Shown here: positions 11,041-22,200 of the stretch, piece after piece | Layout: every line of letters begins with the position of its first letter | Position numbering within the stretch: the stretch's first letter is position 1 | NCBI RefSeq assembly: GCF_000002865.3 | Contig: NW_001865048.1 | Location: 981,574 to 1,010,365, forward strand | Origin: Monosiga brevicollis MX1 | Lineage: Eukaryota; Opisthokonta; Choanoflagellata; Craspedida; Salpingoecidae | DNA length: 28,792 nucleotides | Direction: 5' to 3' | Notes under the pieces: generated by a model | What the model saw: only the letters and a program-made list of their open reading frames with translations | Told to the model about the DNA's origin: nothing | Database searches by the model: none | Made by a program: the position numbers and the translations under genes

Positions 11041-13388
11041 TCAAGATTCCTGAGCTGTTTGGGGTGAGGTTGGCGTTGGCGTTGGTGGCGTGGCCGGCCG
11101 CGAAGGCAACTCTATGGCAGCCAAAGACTGCCAAGCCGGGTTGTTCTGAATTCGGCCGGTGAACAAATGGCGCAGCCAATGCCAATGGTCCTGGAAGCGC
11201 TCCGGGTCAGTTTCAGACCGAATTTGGAACCGCTTGAGCGCACCGGCTCGGTCGTGCGCCAACAAGTCGTGCGCCTCACGTAAATCTCGAACCAACGCCA
11301 CCGGAACCATGCACAAGGGCCCAGCATCAGTGCCTGCAAACATGGCCTCAGTGGAGGTGCCCACAGAGCTTTTCTCAACCGGCCGGGGCGAGGTAGCAAC
11401 AGTTTGTTGAGTGACGGGTTGTGGTGCCCTGTGGCGTCGTTTACGCGGCGGCGCGCGTAGGCGCTTGGTCCGATGAGGCCCACCGTTCACCTCTTCGTCA
11501 CCCAAATCGTGACTGGAGTCTGAATCGAGGTATACAGGTGGCCGCTTGCCATGGTGCAGCGCAGCCGGTCGCTCTTGCTCGAACCGAGCCTCGCGTTCAA
11601 AGGGCGACTCTGCCACCCCCCGCACTCTGGACTTTTGGTGCAGGTCGAGCCGGTGAGCAGTATGAGGCGGCTCAGAGAGCTTCTCCTCGGTCTTGACGGG
11701 ACTCGACACCAGGAAATCCTCCTCAGCCGCACTCCACGGCTGTACATTATTATTCACATCCACCGTCTCCACCTCGCTGCGATCATCATATGAACTACTA
11801 GTGTCCTCAACAAAAACAGTCGACGCCTCGTGATGATCTTCCACAGACCCCGCCTCTCCGTCCATCTCCGCACCCACATCTGCCATGGATCCTGCTTCGT
11901 CCTCCTCAAATTCACCCTCTTCTGGCCCATCGCCTTCGGCCGAGTCAATGGTCACGGGGCCCGCTGCACGTCGGCCGGCAACCATGGCTCGACCTCGGCT
12001 GAGCACGCTTTTTGTCGCCGAAGACACCGCGCGGGGTAAAGAGGCAGCTGTCTTACTTGGAGGCGCCTTGTGAGTTGGTGTTCCCAGGAGTTTGGTGGCC
12101 CTGGGCTGCTGCAAGGACAAAGTCAAGCGCAGGGGGGGGTTGGGATTGTTGATGGCGGTTCGCTTGCCCGCAAGCACGTCCAGACAAGTAGGACAATAGT
12201 CGGCTTGCGTTGGAAGGGGTGGATCATACACGCAGGCCAAGTCAAAGCCGCGATCGCAGCGTTCACAAAGAAGCACCTAGACTCGGGCGAGCAGCATGAA
12301 GCGGTCAGGGCGGCGCCGAAAGCAGAACAGGAGATTTGTGGAAATGAAGTGGATGCTGGAGAAGCAAGGCCGCACCGACTCTGAATCTTTCCCACAGACG
12401 TAGCAGCTCCGACACTCGAGGCATTCCCACTAGCGACCAGACACAGGTGATGGATGAGCAAGCCGCCCCAGCAGGCATGATGCTGCAGCGCTCTGCAGCA
12501 TCATAAGGAAATGAAAAGGAGGTTTGAAGGTCGTGGGCTTGGTTTGGGTGTTTTTGCTCCTGTGTGTGTGTGTGTGTGTGTGTTTGTTCCGAATCCTATT
12601 GCTGTTCCTGATCCTGACCCTGCTCGTTTTTGATTGGCTGCGCGGTGGGGCCATCAAGCAGAGTTGGAACAGAACAAGATAAGGCTTACATTCCACTCGG
12701 TGGTGCAGATGCGATATTTCTCTTCACTGTAGTTGAGACGATTGGTGATGCAGTCGTGGCATGCAGCTTGGGTGTTGCACTTGGAACACACGAGACGACG
12801 AGGTCCTGCAATGGCCAGCAAATTCGGACACAGGGAGCACCATTCATTGATTTTTGTCTCCTGGTTGCCAAGTAGACGCTCCCATTGCTGTCAGGCAAAG
12901 GCGTGAACGCAGCCAAGGGCGTGAGTGCAGCAGCAAGGGAGGGCTCCCACACAAATAAGCATCCACCAGTGAGACTCCAGTATGCAACGTGGAAACTTAC
13001 AAGATTGTGTTCTTCATCCCGGCCAACGATGCGCATGGACCCGCTGTACTGATTGAATTCTTTGAGCAAGTTGGAAGGAACCTGGCTACCTGGAAGCCAT
13101 CGTCCAGTTGTGCTGTGAATTGCACAACACCCAAACGCGCACGAAAGTCAGCACTGCCAAATCATGTTGGCGGCAGCAGCGACAAGTCTAACAATGGGCA
13201 TCGTGCGCTGGCAGATTCTACGCCACACTAGACCACGCGCTACCAAACACTCTGGACAAGCATGGGCAGGGCGACTGCTTGACTTTGGACAACACCTACC
13301 GAGTTTCGCGGTCATCGACGACCAAGTACTCAAGAGGGCCCTTGGACGCAAACCGGCGTCCCGCGAGAACCACGGGCCGCATGGTCAT
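11041..13388 (-). CDS. Chromodomain-like and tandem PHD (DPF-like) chromatin protein, 562 aa
   Basis: Exons on the minus strand: 13388-13300, 13112-13001, 12887-12690, 12429-12376, 12276-11041. Phases fit exactly (563 codons with stop). An in-frame TGA four codons upstream of the ATG supports the start. Residues 6-53 resemble a chromodomain: GRRF..GPLEYLV, then RWLPGSQVPSNLLKEF. The usual aromatic-cage Trp/Tyr after the second strand are replaced (LVVDD). Residues 83-182 form two abutting PHD fingers in the DPF/requiem arrangement (W-E-C-L-E-C-R-S-C-Y-V-C linker). Finger 1: C84, C87, C101, C104, C110, C113, C136, C139. Finger 2: C142, C145, C155, C158, D163, C166, C179, C182. In both fingers the canonical His position is changed (Cys in one, Asp in the other). 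The remaining 380 residues are disordered, acidic then basic, ending in a short predicted-helical segment (about 485-540, RDLREAHDLLAHDRAG). Nuclear chromatin reading is inferred. I recognise no named orthologue. Confidence 0.88.
12560..12583. repeat. (GT)n microsatellite in an intron
   Basis: About twelve GT dinucleotides inside the third intron of the chromo-like/PHD gene (12430-12689). On the transcribed strand it reads as (AC)n. No coding effect. Confidence 0.9.
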
Positions 13389-13682
13389 GTCCACCAGTCA
13401 GTGTTGGGTCCTTTTTTGCCCAGTCAAAGGGACAAGGCCGCATGTCCCGCGCGAGGGCTGGACGCGCGCCAAGCCGTCTTTGCCACACCTCAACCAACAC
13501 GCAAATCACACACAATGCCTGACCGAGAGGGATGATCGATGCTCCTAGTGCCCGTCTGCCTCACACACACGCCTGCCGCTGTGGAGCCCCGCATGAGCCG
13601 ACCCAATCAGCCGTCACAAAGACGCCCCAAGCACACCGCCACTCTCGCACACATCCAGCTCGAGCATGCGCACGGCGCGCGA

Positions 13683-13686
<4 letters not shown>

Positions 13687-13718
<32 letters not shown>
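13687..13718. repeat. (GA)16 microsatellite followed by (TG)5
   Basis: Pure GA dinucleotide run followed by CG and (TG)5, about 300 bp upstream of the chromo-like/PHD start codon. GA runs can bind GAGA-type factors in animals, but nothing here shows that use. Confidence 0.9.
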
Positions 13719-13720
<2 letters not shown>

Positions 13721-13801
13721 TGTGTGTGTGAAGAGGGCGTGAAGGAAAGTGTGAAGTAGTGTAACATTTGGTTTTAAAAGTCTGACAAATCGCGACTTGA
13801 C

Positions 13802-13981
13802 CTGAGCTCCCACGCCCCTTATGCTTTGGGCACAGACTCGGGTGGTGGTCGGCGGCGGTTTGCGATGTGGCAGGGCACAGGGAAGAAGATCATGGTAGCG
13901 GCTGGCAGTCGTAAGGGTGGAGGCAAGGTTGTCGAGCTCCATCTGGGTGGCCTGAAGCAGGTGAAATGTCGGATTGACCAT
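13802..13981 (-). other. Possible short coding exon, unidentified
   Basis: A minus-strand ATG at 13981 opens a 60-codon stretch beginning MVNPTFHLLQATQMELDNLA that runs to CAG/GTCAAG, a plausible donor. Composition (amphipathic helix, then Pro/Thr-rich) is more protein-like than its surroundings. No continuation exon could be found and the other strand is also open, so this may be chance or an untranslated leader of the chromo-like/PHD gene. Confidence 0.2.
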
Positions 13982-14039
13982 GAGGGGCTTCTACGAGTAA
14001 ACAATTGGAAATAATTGTGTGGAAAATACGCGGAAAATC

Positions 14040-14135
14040 ATGGGAAAATTCTTTGGTTTTGATTCAGCCGAGGGCGACGACCTGATGACGCGGGTGCTTG
14101 AGCAAAGCAGTCTTTATGAGCCCCCCCGTGCATAA
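14040..14135 (+). other. Possible 31-codon small ORF
   Basis: ATG at 14040 opens MGKFFGFDSAEGDDLMTRVL and stops at TAA 14133. The codons after position 9 look like coding usage (GCC GAG GGC GAC GAC CTG ATG). It sits upstream of the BARD1-like gene on the same strand and could be an upstream ORF, a micropeptide or an orphan exon. No family is recognised. Confidence 0.2.
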
Positions 14136-14964
14136 ATCTGCTGGTGCTCTCCAGTTCTAGGCCCTCTCTTAGTCCGGGTAGATTAGATGAGAGCTAGAGC
14201 TGTCATATGGTGCAATTCTTTACAGCTGCAAATTCGCAACCTCGACATGAGCACATTCACCCGAGGTGTTCACTCTTTGCAGGCCAGAACCAAATTCAAC
14301 CTTCAAATGTAAGCGTCGTGCGCTGGCCAGCCCACCGAGCCACATCTGTCAACTGTCAAACGGCGCCATCCCATTTCAACGTGCTGACAAGCATCAACCG
14401 CTCAGCAACAAAACCCATGGTTACGCATTTCTGTATGCACATCGGACATCCGGCCTTTCTTTTTATGGAAGTAAGCTGAAAAGGCCTTTTCACGCTACTT
14501 GTGGGGCTTCTTGCATGTTGCCTCGGACCAGAATGAAGCTCATGCATCCAGCGGAGCAGAAGGTACCGTTTACAATAGCCATCTCAAATAGCCGAGAAGC
14601 ACTGTAGTGCAGGCACGGGCGCCTCTTCCCTACCGTTCCGCGTCGAGCCAGCACGATGAAAAACTGAGCATCGCCAAATTGTCAGACGATGTGGGTTGTC
14701 AGATAAATGATTGCGACCGTTTGAAGCCGTTTTTTTTTGTTCTCGTGCGTGTGTGTGTGTGACCGTTTTTTTTTCATTTGAAACGGCAGCGGGTGACAGG
14801 GCGACGAGCGTAGCAGCCCGACAAGGCGCCTGATATCACGGCAGGTAGGTCATCACGCGCATGCGCGCAAGTGACGGTGCGCTGTTGTGTCTGTTGTTCC
14901 CGGACTATCGTCCAAAGGAGGAGCGGGCTTGCGGCAGTTGACGAGCTGGGCATAGGACACCAGA

Positions 14965-17900
14965 ATGGCTGCCACCGGCTTGGGCTTTGCCGAGACGCGC
15001 CAGGAGCTGAGGCTGCTGCGCAGCCTCTTGTGCTGTTCACTCTGGTACGTTGGAAACATGTGTATTTGGCATCAGCATCAACAACGGCCTCCACGCACCC
15101 GCATACTCAACTCGACTGGTGGTTGACCTTTAGCAACTCTGGCCGGATCGAGAAGCCGTTCTATCTGGTGACGTGTGGTCATTACTTTTGCAAGTACGGC
15201 CTGGTCCTCTCGTCTCCTTGCGCCATCATTGCCGTCTGCCTCACATGAATGTATCATCTGTATCCTGTGTTGCAGAGAATGCATTGTTAGCAAGCTTCAA
15301 GAGCAAAGCTCTTGTCCCGAATGTCACCTGCCCGCGGTGCCCAAGGACTTGCGCTCGGAAGACAAGGTCATCTTTTGCCCTCACCTTGATATTCTGTTGA
15401 CATGCTGAGTTGGCGCCCTTTCTTACCTGCTTGTACGTGCTTCCACTCCAAAGGTGGACGCAGCCGCTCGCTGCTGCTTGGCTCTGGAACAAACGCTTGA
15501 CAAGCTCACCAGTCAGCCCCGGGGCCTCCTGGAACGCACCAACTTACCTCTGGGTCTCGGCTTTACACGCTCCAAGCGCTCACTCAGCCAGCAGTGCCCT
15601 GCATCCATCGAGCCCATGCTTGATCAGCCCTCCCTTGAATGCTCGTCCATCGATGATCTGAGCCTTCCGACGATAGACCTCCAGCCCCGAAAGGGCCGCT
15701 CTCGGCCGGCGTCGGCTCTTCGCTCTCAGTCTAAACCGCAGCCACAGATTTTGCCCGCCGCCGCGAGCAATTCGGTGTCAAGCAATTCGGTGTCAAAGGA
15801 TGTGACTTCCTTCCAGCAGGCTTCGCCAGCAGCCAAAAATGTCAATGACTCCCAGACCTCACCACTGCCAGACGCCAACGGCAACACGAGCATTCAGGCA
15901 GAGACGGAACCAAAGCGGGCCAAGCGGGCCAAGCCGGCCAAACGCACCAAGCGCACACGATCTGCCACCATCAATGACCCAACATCAGCAGCAGACGGCA
16001 AAATCAAGTCCGGGGTCAAGTGGCGTCGATCCAACTCCCTCAAGACTGCTACGCCTGACGCGGCCGCGGACAGCCCAGTCTCTGACGATGTGCAAAGTTC
16101 AGCAGATGACAAGAGTGAGATTATTGACATCAAGCCAATTATTCCCGACGCTTCTGACATTCACACTCCAAATGCCAGTCGTCAAGGCGCCAAGCCACGC
16201 TCAGCTCGCAAGGTCCGTTGCGCCTGTTTGCTATCCTCCTCGGACCCCGATCTAGATCGGACCGGAATCAAGTCGCCTTGACACACGCACACGCTTGCTC
16301 CTGGCTCATTGGCGTGCTCTGTGTCTTGTTGTGGGTCTGCAATGGTGTTAGTCGCCCAAGACACATGTCAATTCCGTCGGCGAATCGCTGCTTCAGTGTG
16401 CCTGCAAGCGACCGTACGTGCTCTGCATGGTGGCGACCTCCGTTCCGGTCACCCGACATTGCACTCATACAATTGGGGGGCTCTTTTTTCTGCTCGCGAC
16501 TTGCCGTCAGAACGCCAAAGATGGAAGTCATCACCAAGCTCTTGGAAGAGGGCGCGCACGTCAACCATCGCGACTATAATGGTTGGAGCCCATTGGTATG
16601 TCCTGACCCACTTACCCATTGCCGAGCCCCCTCCTCCCCCTGACCCTTTGGTTGGCTCACCCGTTTCCATGCACCGCAGCACGAGGCCGTGGCGCTGGGC
16701 CATCTTGCCGTCGTGCAACTACTGCTCACTCACAACGCCGATCCAAACCTACAAAGCCACAGTCGCACCACCCCGCTCCACGACGCAGTCATCAATGATG
16801 ACGTAGCACTCGTACAGGTTAGTCATGGGCACGTGCAGAGTTCTCCTGCTTGCCACTGGTTGCCAGCCGTCGCGCGGTGTTCGTGCCTGCTATCTCCTCA
16901 TGTGTCACGTGTGGTGCTAAAACAAAACACCCAACATGTAGGCTTTGATCCAAGCGGGGGGCAACCCGTATCTGACCACGGATCGTGGTCAGAGTGCCCT
17001 TGACCTTGCTCGCAGCGAAGGTGTCAAGTCTGTGTTGCAATCAGCCCCCCCGCCCCCCGCCCCCGGTACCGCCACCAAGGCCGCCGTGGGCAAGGACGGC
17101 ATGAGTCCCATCCGCTTTATTGCCATCTCGGGGCTGGACGCCGACAGCAAGGTGTGTGCCATATCATGGAAAGCGCCATAAAAGGAACCGGGTTGCTGCC
17201 TGGCCATTTCAGTGGCTGATAAACTTGAATGTGACTTGGTGATGATAGGCATTAGTAGAGGAACTATGCCAACAGTTTGAGTTGGAGCTATGCCCTGAAG
17301 TCAACGAGTCTGGTACGCTAATAACATATTTTTTTTTGTTTCTCTGTGACACAGTATATGGCACCTCACAATTGGTTGTTTGGGGTGGGCAACACCACTT
17401 TGCATCGCAGTGGACGTGGTGATTATGGAAGCCGACGAGAAGGGCCTTGTGAAGCGCACCTTGAAGTATCTCGCCGCTTTGCTCTGCGGTTGCTGGATCG
17501 TCAATGCCACATGTGCGTTTTGTTCCAATCTTGCTTTTTTTTTTTTTAAAGGTCTGAGCACGAGGTTTTCGGCATGCTGTGACTTGATTGGTACTCATCT
17601 GGTCCATGTGCAGACTTGCGCGAGTGTCTGGAAGCACAACGACTTTTACCGTGCGAGGCATTTGAGGTCAAGGGGTGTTCTTCCACCTCGCATGTGGTGC
17701 GTCGGCAGTAAATACACTCGAGACATGCGGCGAGACCACCGTGTGACGTGTCATTTATTGGCGTTGTCCATCAATGCGTGTCTGTGGAAGCATCATGCGC
17801 CGCGCCAACTCACCTCATGGCTTCAATTTTCCCCTTTGCATTTTCCCCTTTGTAATTCTGCCAAATATGTTTGTCCTAGGATGTGCCACAGTTGGCGCGA

Positions 17901-18262
17901 ATCTCACGGATGAGCAACGTCAAGCCACTTTTTGACAGCGTGTCTTTTTTCATCGAGGGATCGACTCGCCGCACTTCCGGCACAGCGGCAGGCACACCTC
18001 CCAACGCCGATCTTCGCCGCCTCATCGAGCTTGGTGGTGGCAAGGTCAGCGTCCAAATTCCTGGCATGGGGTTCAAAAAAAAGCTCAACTCACGGATCCT
18101 GGTCTTGTGTAGGTGGTCACGCGCCGAAGCGAGTCGACCGTGGTGTTGCGAAGCTCGATGCCACGACACCCGAGGCGCTCGCAATCTTCAGGCAATTGCT
18201 TCACGCCAGCGGATCTACTCGATTGCATTGCCAATCAAGAGTTTCTACCATCTCTTTCCTAA
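14965..18262 (+). CDS. BARD1: BARD1-like RING / ankyrin / tandem-BRCT protein, 682 aa
   Basis: In animals BARD1 pairs with BRCA1 as a nuclear ubiquitin ligase that marks H2A and steers homologous recombination. Exons: 14965-15044, 15134-15193, 15276-15366, 15454-16212, 16352-16413, 16511-16595, 16680-16817, 16942-17151, 17249-17312, 17411-17512, 17614-17696, 17880-18044, 18113-18262. The sum is 683 codons in one frame. An upstream in-frame TAG supports the start. RING ligands: C24, C27, C41, H43, C46, C49, C60, C63. Residues 78-330 form a disordered linker with a basic NLS-like KRAKRAKPAKRTKR. Four ankyrin units (about 338-460) include GWSPLHEA and TTPLHDA: W376, E381 and D414 match the spacing of the human H4K20me0-reading residues, but A384 replaces the Asn. 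Two BRCTs follow: BRCT1 with GCW (W545) and pocket-type S488, T533, K535; BRCT2 with GGGK, rather short, ending at PADLLDCIANQEFLPSL. The intron 3 donor (AAG/GTCATC) is weak; other joins are well supported. Confidence 0.92.
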
Positions 18263-18578
18263 ATGCCTACCGACCAGGGCGCTAGCTTGCGAGTATTGCT
18301 GGCTGCCCCTCTCAGAACCAAATCATTCACTACTGCAGAAGGAAAACGTTGTCGTTGATTCAGTGCTGCAGTTCCTTTCTTTTACTTGTTGTCCTCTTCG
18401 CTTGCTGTTCATGGCCAGCTAACCACGGCGCCTCTAGCATAATCGACCTATCTTGCCAGTTTCACGAGCCTCTTGCCACGTTTTTTCCAACGCCCGCGAT
18501 CCCCACCCCCCTCTCAACCTCTCGTGCCTTCTCATGATCATATGGGGGTTGTTGATGTTTTTTTTTCAGAACAACAAC

Positions 18579-18606
18579 AAAAAAAAAAAAAAAAAAAAAA
18601 AAAAAA
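18579..18606. repeat. A28 homopolymer run
   Basis: An uninterrupted 28-bp A run preceded by ACAACAACAA, 317 bp downstream of the BARD1-like stop. It resembles a retroposed poly(A) tail, but no retroposon body or target-site duplication is evident upstream. Confidence 0.85.
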
Positions 18607-18799
18607 TGAAAAGCGATCGTACAACATAAAATGCGAAAAAAGCGAAACAGTTGCAGATATAGTAATATGTGTAGTTGTAATTAATGCAGCAGTTTCTGAT
18701 GTTATTGTCGCTGCCTTTGAACTGTGACTCCTCTTCCTTGCTTCTGCTGCTTGCTGTGTGCTCCTCCATCATCCTCCATCGCGGTGACCGCTTCTCCTT

Positions 18800-18835
18800 G
18801 CTGCTGCTGCTTCTGCTGCTGCTGCTGCTGCTGCT
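18800..18835. repeat. (CTG)n trinucleotide tract
   Basis: About eleven CTG units with one CTT interruption. The complement encodes poly-Gln in one frame. The surroundings are not convincingly coding. Confidence 0.85.
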
Positions 18836-19259
18836 TCTCCTTGCTGCCGTCGCTGCTGGGGGCGGCTGTTACTTGTTTGGTTGGGGTTGGGGGAGGGCGG
18901 GGGTGTTGCGGACGGTTTCGCCTTGTCCCTGGAGCTGCCTTTGGCGGATCGGAGTTTGATAGTTTGTGGTCCAGAGCCGCGCTCGCTTCCTTGGAGGGGC
19001 TCAGCTTCCGGCCTGTGGGCCGAGCGGGATCAAACCTGTGGGTGCAGTGACTGCCTCTGCAAAACCACACTGGCAAAGTTGAGCACGAGCAATGGCGGCG
19101 AGCCTGTGGTGTCTGGATACTCTGATCGACAACATCTCAAGCCTGCTGGGGAGGATTCCTGTTTAGCTCAAAACCGCACTCGAATCGACACGGCTGCGTC
19201 CGATACGCTGGACTGCAGGTTGAAACTCGTCGTGTTTGCCACGGCTTGACCGTCCAGCC

Positions 19260-22200
19260 ATGGAGCATATCACGGGACGCCTGCCCAAAATGGAAGGCTG
19301 GACGCTCTTCTTTGTGCGTTTCAAATCCACGCTCACGGCCCTCGATCAAACGCGTGTTTGGTTGCTGCTGTGCCTTTGCTCCACAGCGCCCTCTTGCGAT
19401 GCAAACCTTGCGCACTGACGGGTTCATCTTTCTTGATCTGGCCCCCAATAGATGGTAACGGGTGGCTGGGCGCTGATGGGGTGGCTGTGCTTTGCGTCCT
19501 TCTTTGGCTTTTGGGCGGCCAGTAAACTTTTCATTTTGCTCGTGGTCACCTTGATCAGGTCAGCCACCCTGTACATTGTCCAAGACGTGCGCCTTGCAGG
19601 CATCTCTTCTGGCGCATTCTTACCCAACACCAATGATCCTCTTCCTTCGTGCGTGATGTAGTGCCCTTGGTATCCTCTGGCACTTGTTTCTCCAGCATGG
19701 GCAGCAACACTCTGCTAAGCAACCCACTTCCAAATTAGCAAGCCCCTCTACATTTCGCCTCGGCTTGTCGTTTGTGCGTGCCAGGACGGTTTAAAGGCAG
19801 CCCGGCCCATTCTCCACCGTGCTTGCCTTTCTCTTGGCTCATGTCACCCGTACATCGGCTTGCCTTGCCCCTCTTACAGCCCGAGGTGCATCCCGTGCCC
19901 CGCGTGGACAAACGCGTGAGCGGCGCCTTGGTGATTGATGAGAAGATCCAAACGGTTTGTTCATCGCATAGTAATTTGTTTTGGCTCTGTCCGGGTCGGC
20001 GTCCATCTCTGCCCGCTTCATCATGTTCCGCTCCCTAGGTCATCTCCCTGCTGCTGCGCGACTACCTCGAGTGGTGGTTCAAGTCTTCGAGTGACGATCA
20101 AGACTTTGTGATTGAATGCGAGCGGCTGATCCACAACATTCTCATCGAGCTTTCGGTTCGCTGCAAGGAGATTGACGTGACGGAGTTTGTGACGACAACC
20201 GTCGTTGACGTGCTCGTGAAGCATATTCGTTTGTACCGTGCCACCCAAGCCGAGGTGGCGAAGAAGTTCAAGGCCGTGGCCCCATCCAACGAGGCCGAGG
20301 CCATCAAGCTCGAGGTTTGTCCCATGCCACCGTAACCGGGGTGGTCGACCGGCGTTTTGCCCGTCATCACAAAGCTCAGTTCTGTATTGATGCTTGAGAT
20401 GCAGAATGATCGAGCCGAGTTTTTCGTGCAGAAGGCCTTTAACAAACAGCAACTCAAGGGGATTTGCACCAAACCTGAGAACGAGCTGAGTTCGTTGTTG
20501 CTCTTTTGCTTCCGCCGGCTTCTTGCACAAAAATGGTTGCTCAAATCTTTGCTCATGGCTCAATGTGCGCGGCGGGACGGTGATGGGTCGAGCGCAGACT
20601 ACCTTCGTGACGTGTCTGAAATGCTGCTGTACCTTCTTCTTCCCGAATCGGACTTTCGGGCCTTGCCCATGCGCTATGTTCTGCGGGTCAGTTGCCTCAA
20701 ATCATGCCTCCTCAAGCTGCGAGTGGCCCAAGACCACTGCAAAAGCAAAACGTCTTGGCCCAGGGTTGACTGGATTCAACGTTCTTGCTGATGACGCATG
20801 GGCGTGGCCGTTGTATGGTACTTTTTCTGGGGAGCAGGAAATTTTGACAACGTGCACGTTTGCACCCACTTGGGCCATGATATCAGATGGCGACTACATC
20901 AATTCGTTTCCTGCTTGCTTACTGGACGAAAACTTGCTCTCCTATCAAGCCATTTTGGACGTGGCTAACATCTCCTCGGACGTGCAAGAGATCAAGTGGA
21001 TGCTGCAGCGTGTTGAAGAAGCCATTCAGGCCACGGTCCAGTCTCAAGACGAGGTACGAGCGTGATACTATTGGTTTTGGTTATTGATACAGACAGCTGA
21101 ACGAACAATCTCTGGGCCAGAGAGGAGGTGTTGGCAGGACAAAAGCTCCTCATCCGTCTGAATATGAGACGGTAACTGATTGAGCATCCTCACGAGCTTC
21201 TCCGCGATGCGATCCGGTTGCTACACAGGGGACGGTGCGCCAATCCTATCTTCACCAGATGGAGGCTCTTTTGTTTGCTCAGGTCCGGGTTCACGTCCCG
21301 ACCGTGCTCCCCGTCGCCCTTGCGACCAGCCTGAGGCCAAAAAAACCAACCCACTCACTGCGTTTTCCTGTTAGGCTCAAGTGGCAAACCGATATGCTGT
21401 TTTGACGGGACGGCCACGGACACAATCAGCGCCCAGCACCAACTCGCAGCAGGAGATTCTACCACTCAAGTTTATCCTTCGCAACTCTGTTGCCATTGTC
21501 TACTTTGAAGAATTCATGCTGGCCAAAGAGCAGAGCCACCTGCTTGCATTTTGGCGTGAGGTTAGCAACTGGCGACGCAAAACCTTTGAAGCGCGAAGTC
21601 GCATGGCCAAGGTGAGTCGGCCCCCCTCTTCTCCTTCGATCTGGATGAAGGCCGGGATCTGTTTGCGTCGCCTAATGTTTGTTTTTCAAGCAGGAGACGC
21701 TTCCCGTTGAACGGATGCAGATGGCCGAGCGACGCATCAAGGAGGACGCGCTGCGCATCTTTTTCCTGGTGAGCACCTCATTTGGGTCATACTTGTGGCC
21801 GATCATTTCGACCCTTCCTACTTTGGTGGCTCCATCCTGCCTCATTTTGCGCTCTGGACTTGCTCCTTCATAGTACTTGACTGACGATGCAGAGCAGCAC
21901 ATTGCCATGCCGCTGGACTTGGTCGCAGAGACCCACGAGCTCATCTGTCAGTCCACAGCCGAGGTCACAGCCTTTGACCAAATTCACGCCACGGTGCGCT
22001 CATACCTCTCAAGGCTCCGTATGCCTCGTCAAAGGTTTCTTCCCGTGCTCTCCTTCTCATACGGCCTTTTACTTGGATGACATTGCCAGGTGCAAGAGCT
22101 GTTACATAGTGACTTTTATCCCGAATTCCTCAAGTCTGACGCTTATGATCGATGCCTGTACACGCTCAAATTTGACGATCAGTTGGATCCCGCTCAAGCT

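Larger units (their letters stand above)
13389..14964. other. Divergent intergenic region between chromo-like/PHD and BARD1-like genes
   Basis: This 1.58 kb should hold both promoters. It contains a (GA)n tract, T-runs with (GT)n at 14732-14772, and two short open frames described separately. I see no TATA box that I trust. Confidence 0.5.
18263..19259. other. Intergenic region with simple repeats
   Basis: This is the 3' flank of the BARD1-like gene and the promoter region of the sorting nexin gene. It contains a 28-bp A run and a CTG/CTT tract. A minus-strand frame (18702-19076) encodes a Gln-rich, Pro/Lys-rich peptide over the CTG tract. It could be a tail exon of an unrecognised gene, but I find no start and no splice partners. 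A plus-strand frame at 18881-19249 has no ATG. Confidence 0.45.

Noticed and set aside
17342-17410. Reading BRCT1 directly from the acceptor CACAG at 17354 (VYGTSQLVVW)
   Set aside because: That frame hits a stop at TGA 17421-17423 and cannot reach the EADEKGLVKRTLKYL segment. The acceptor GCATCGCAG at 17410 keeps phase and gives VDVVIMEADEKG, matching BRCT1.
18702-19076. Minus-strand Gln-rich open frame over the CTG tract
   Set aside because: It has no ATG and no convincing upstream exon, and poly-Gln follows directly from the CTG repeat. It remains possible but not supportable.
20021-20563. 180-aa open frame on the minus strand
   Set aside because: It lies antisense to sorting-nexin exons 20039-20314 and 20405-20489, whose plus-strand translation follows the PXA family. 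The antisense frame is a mirror of biased codon use.
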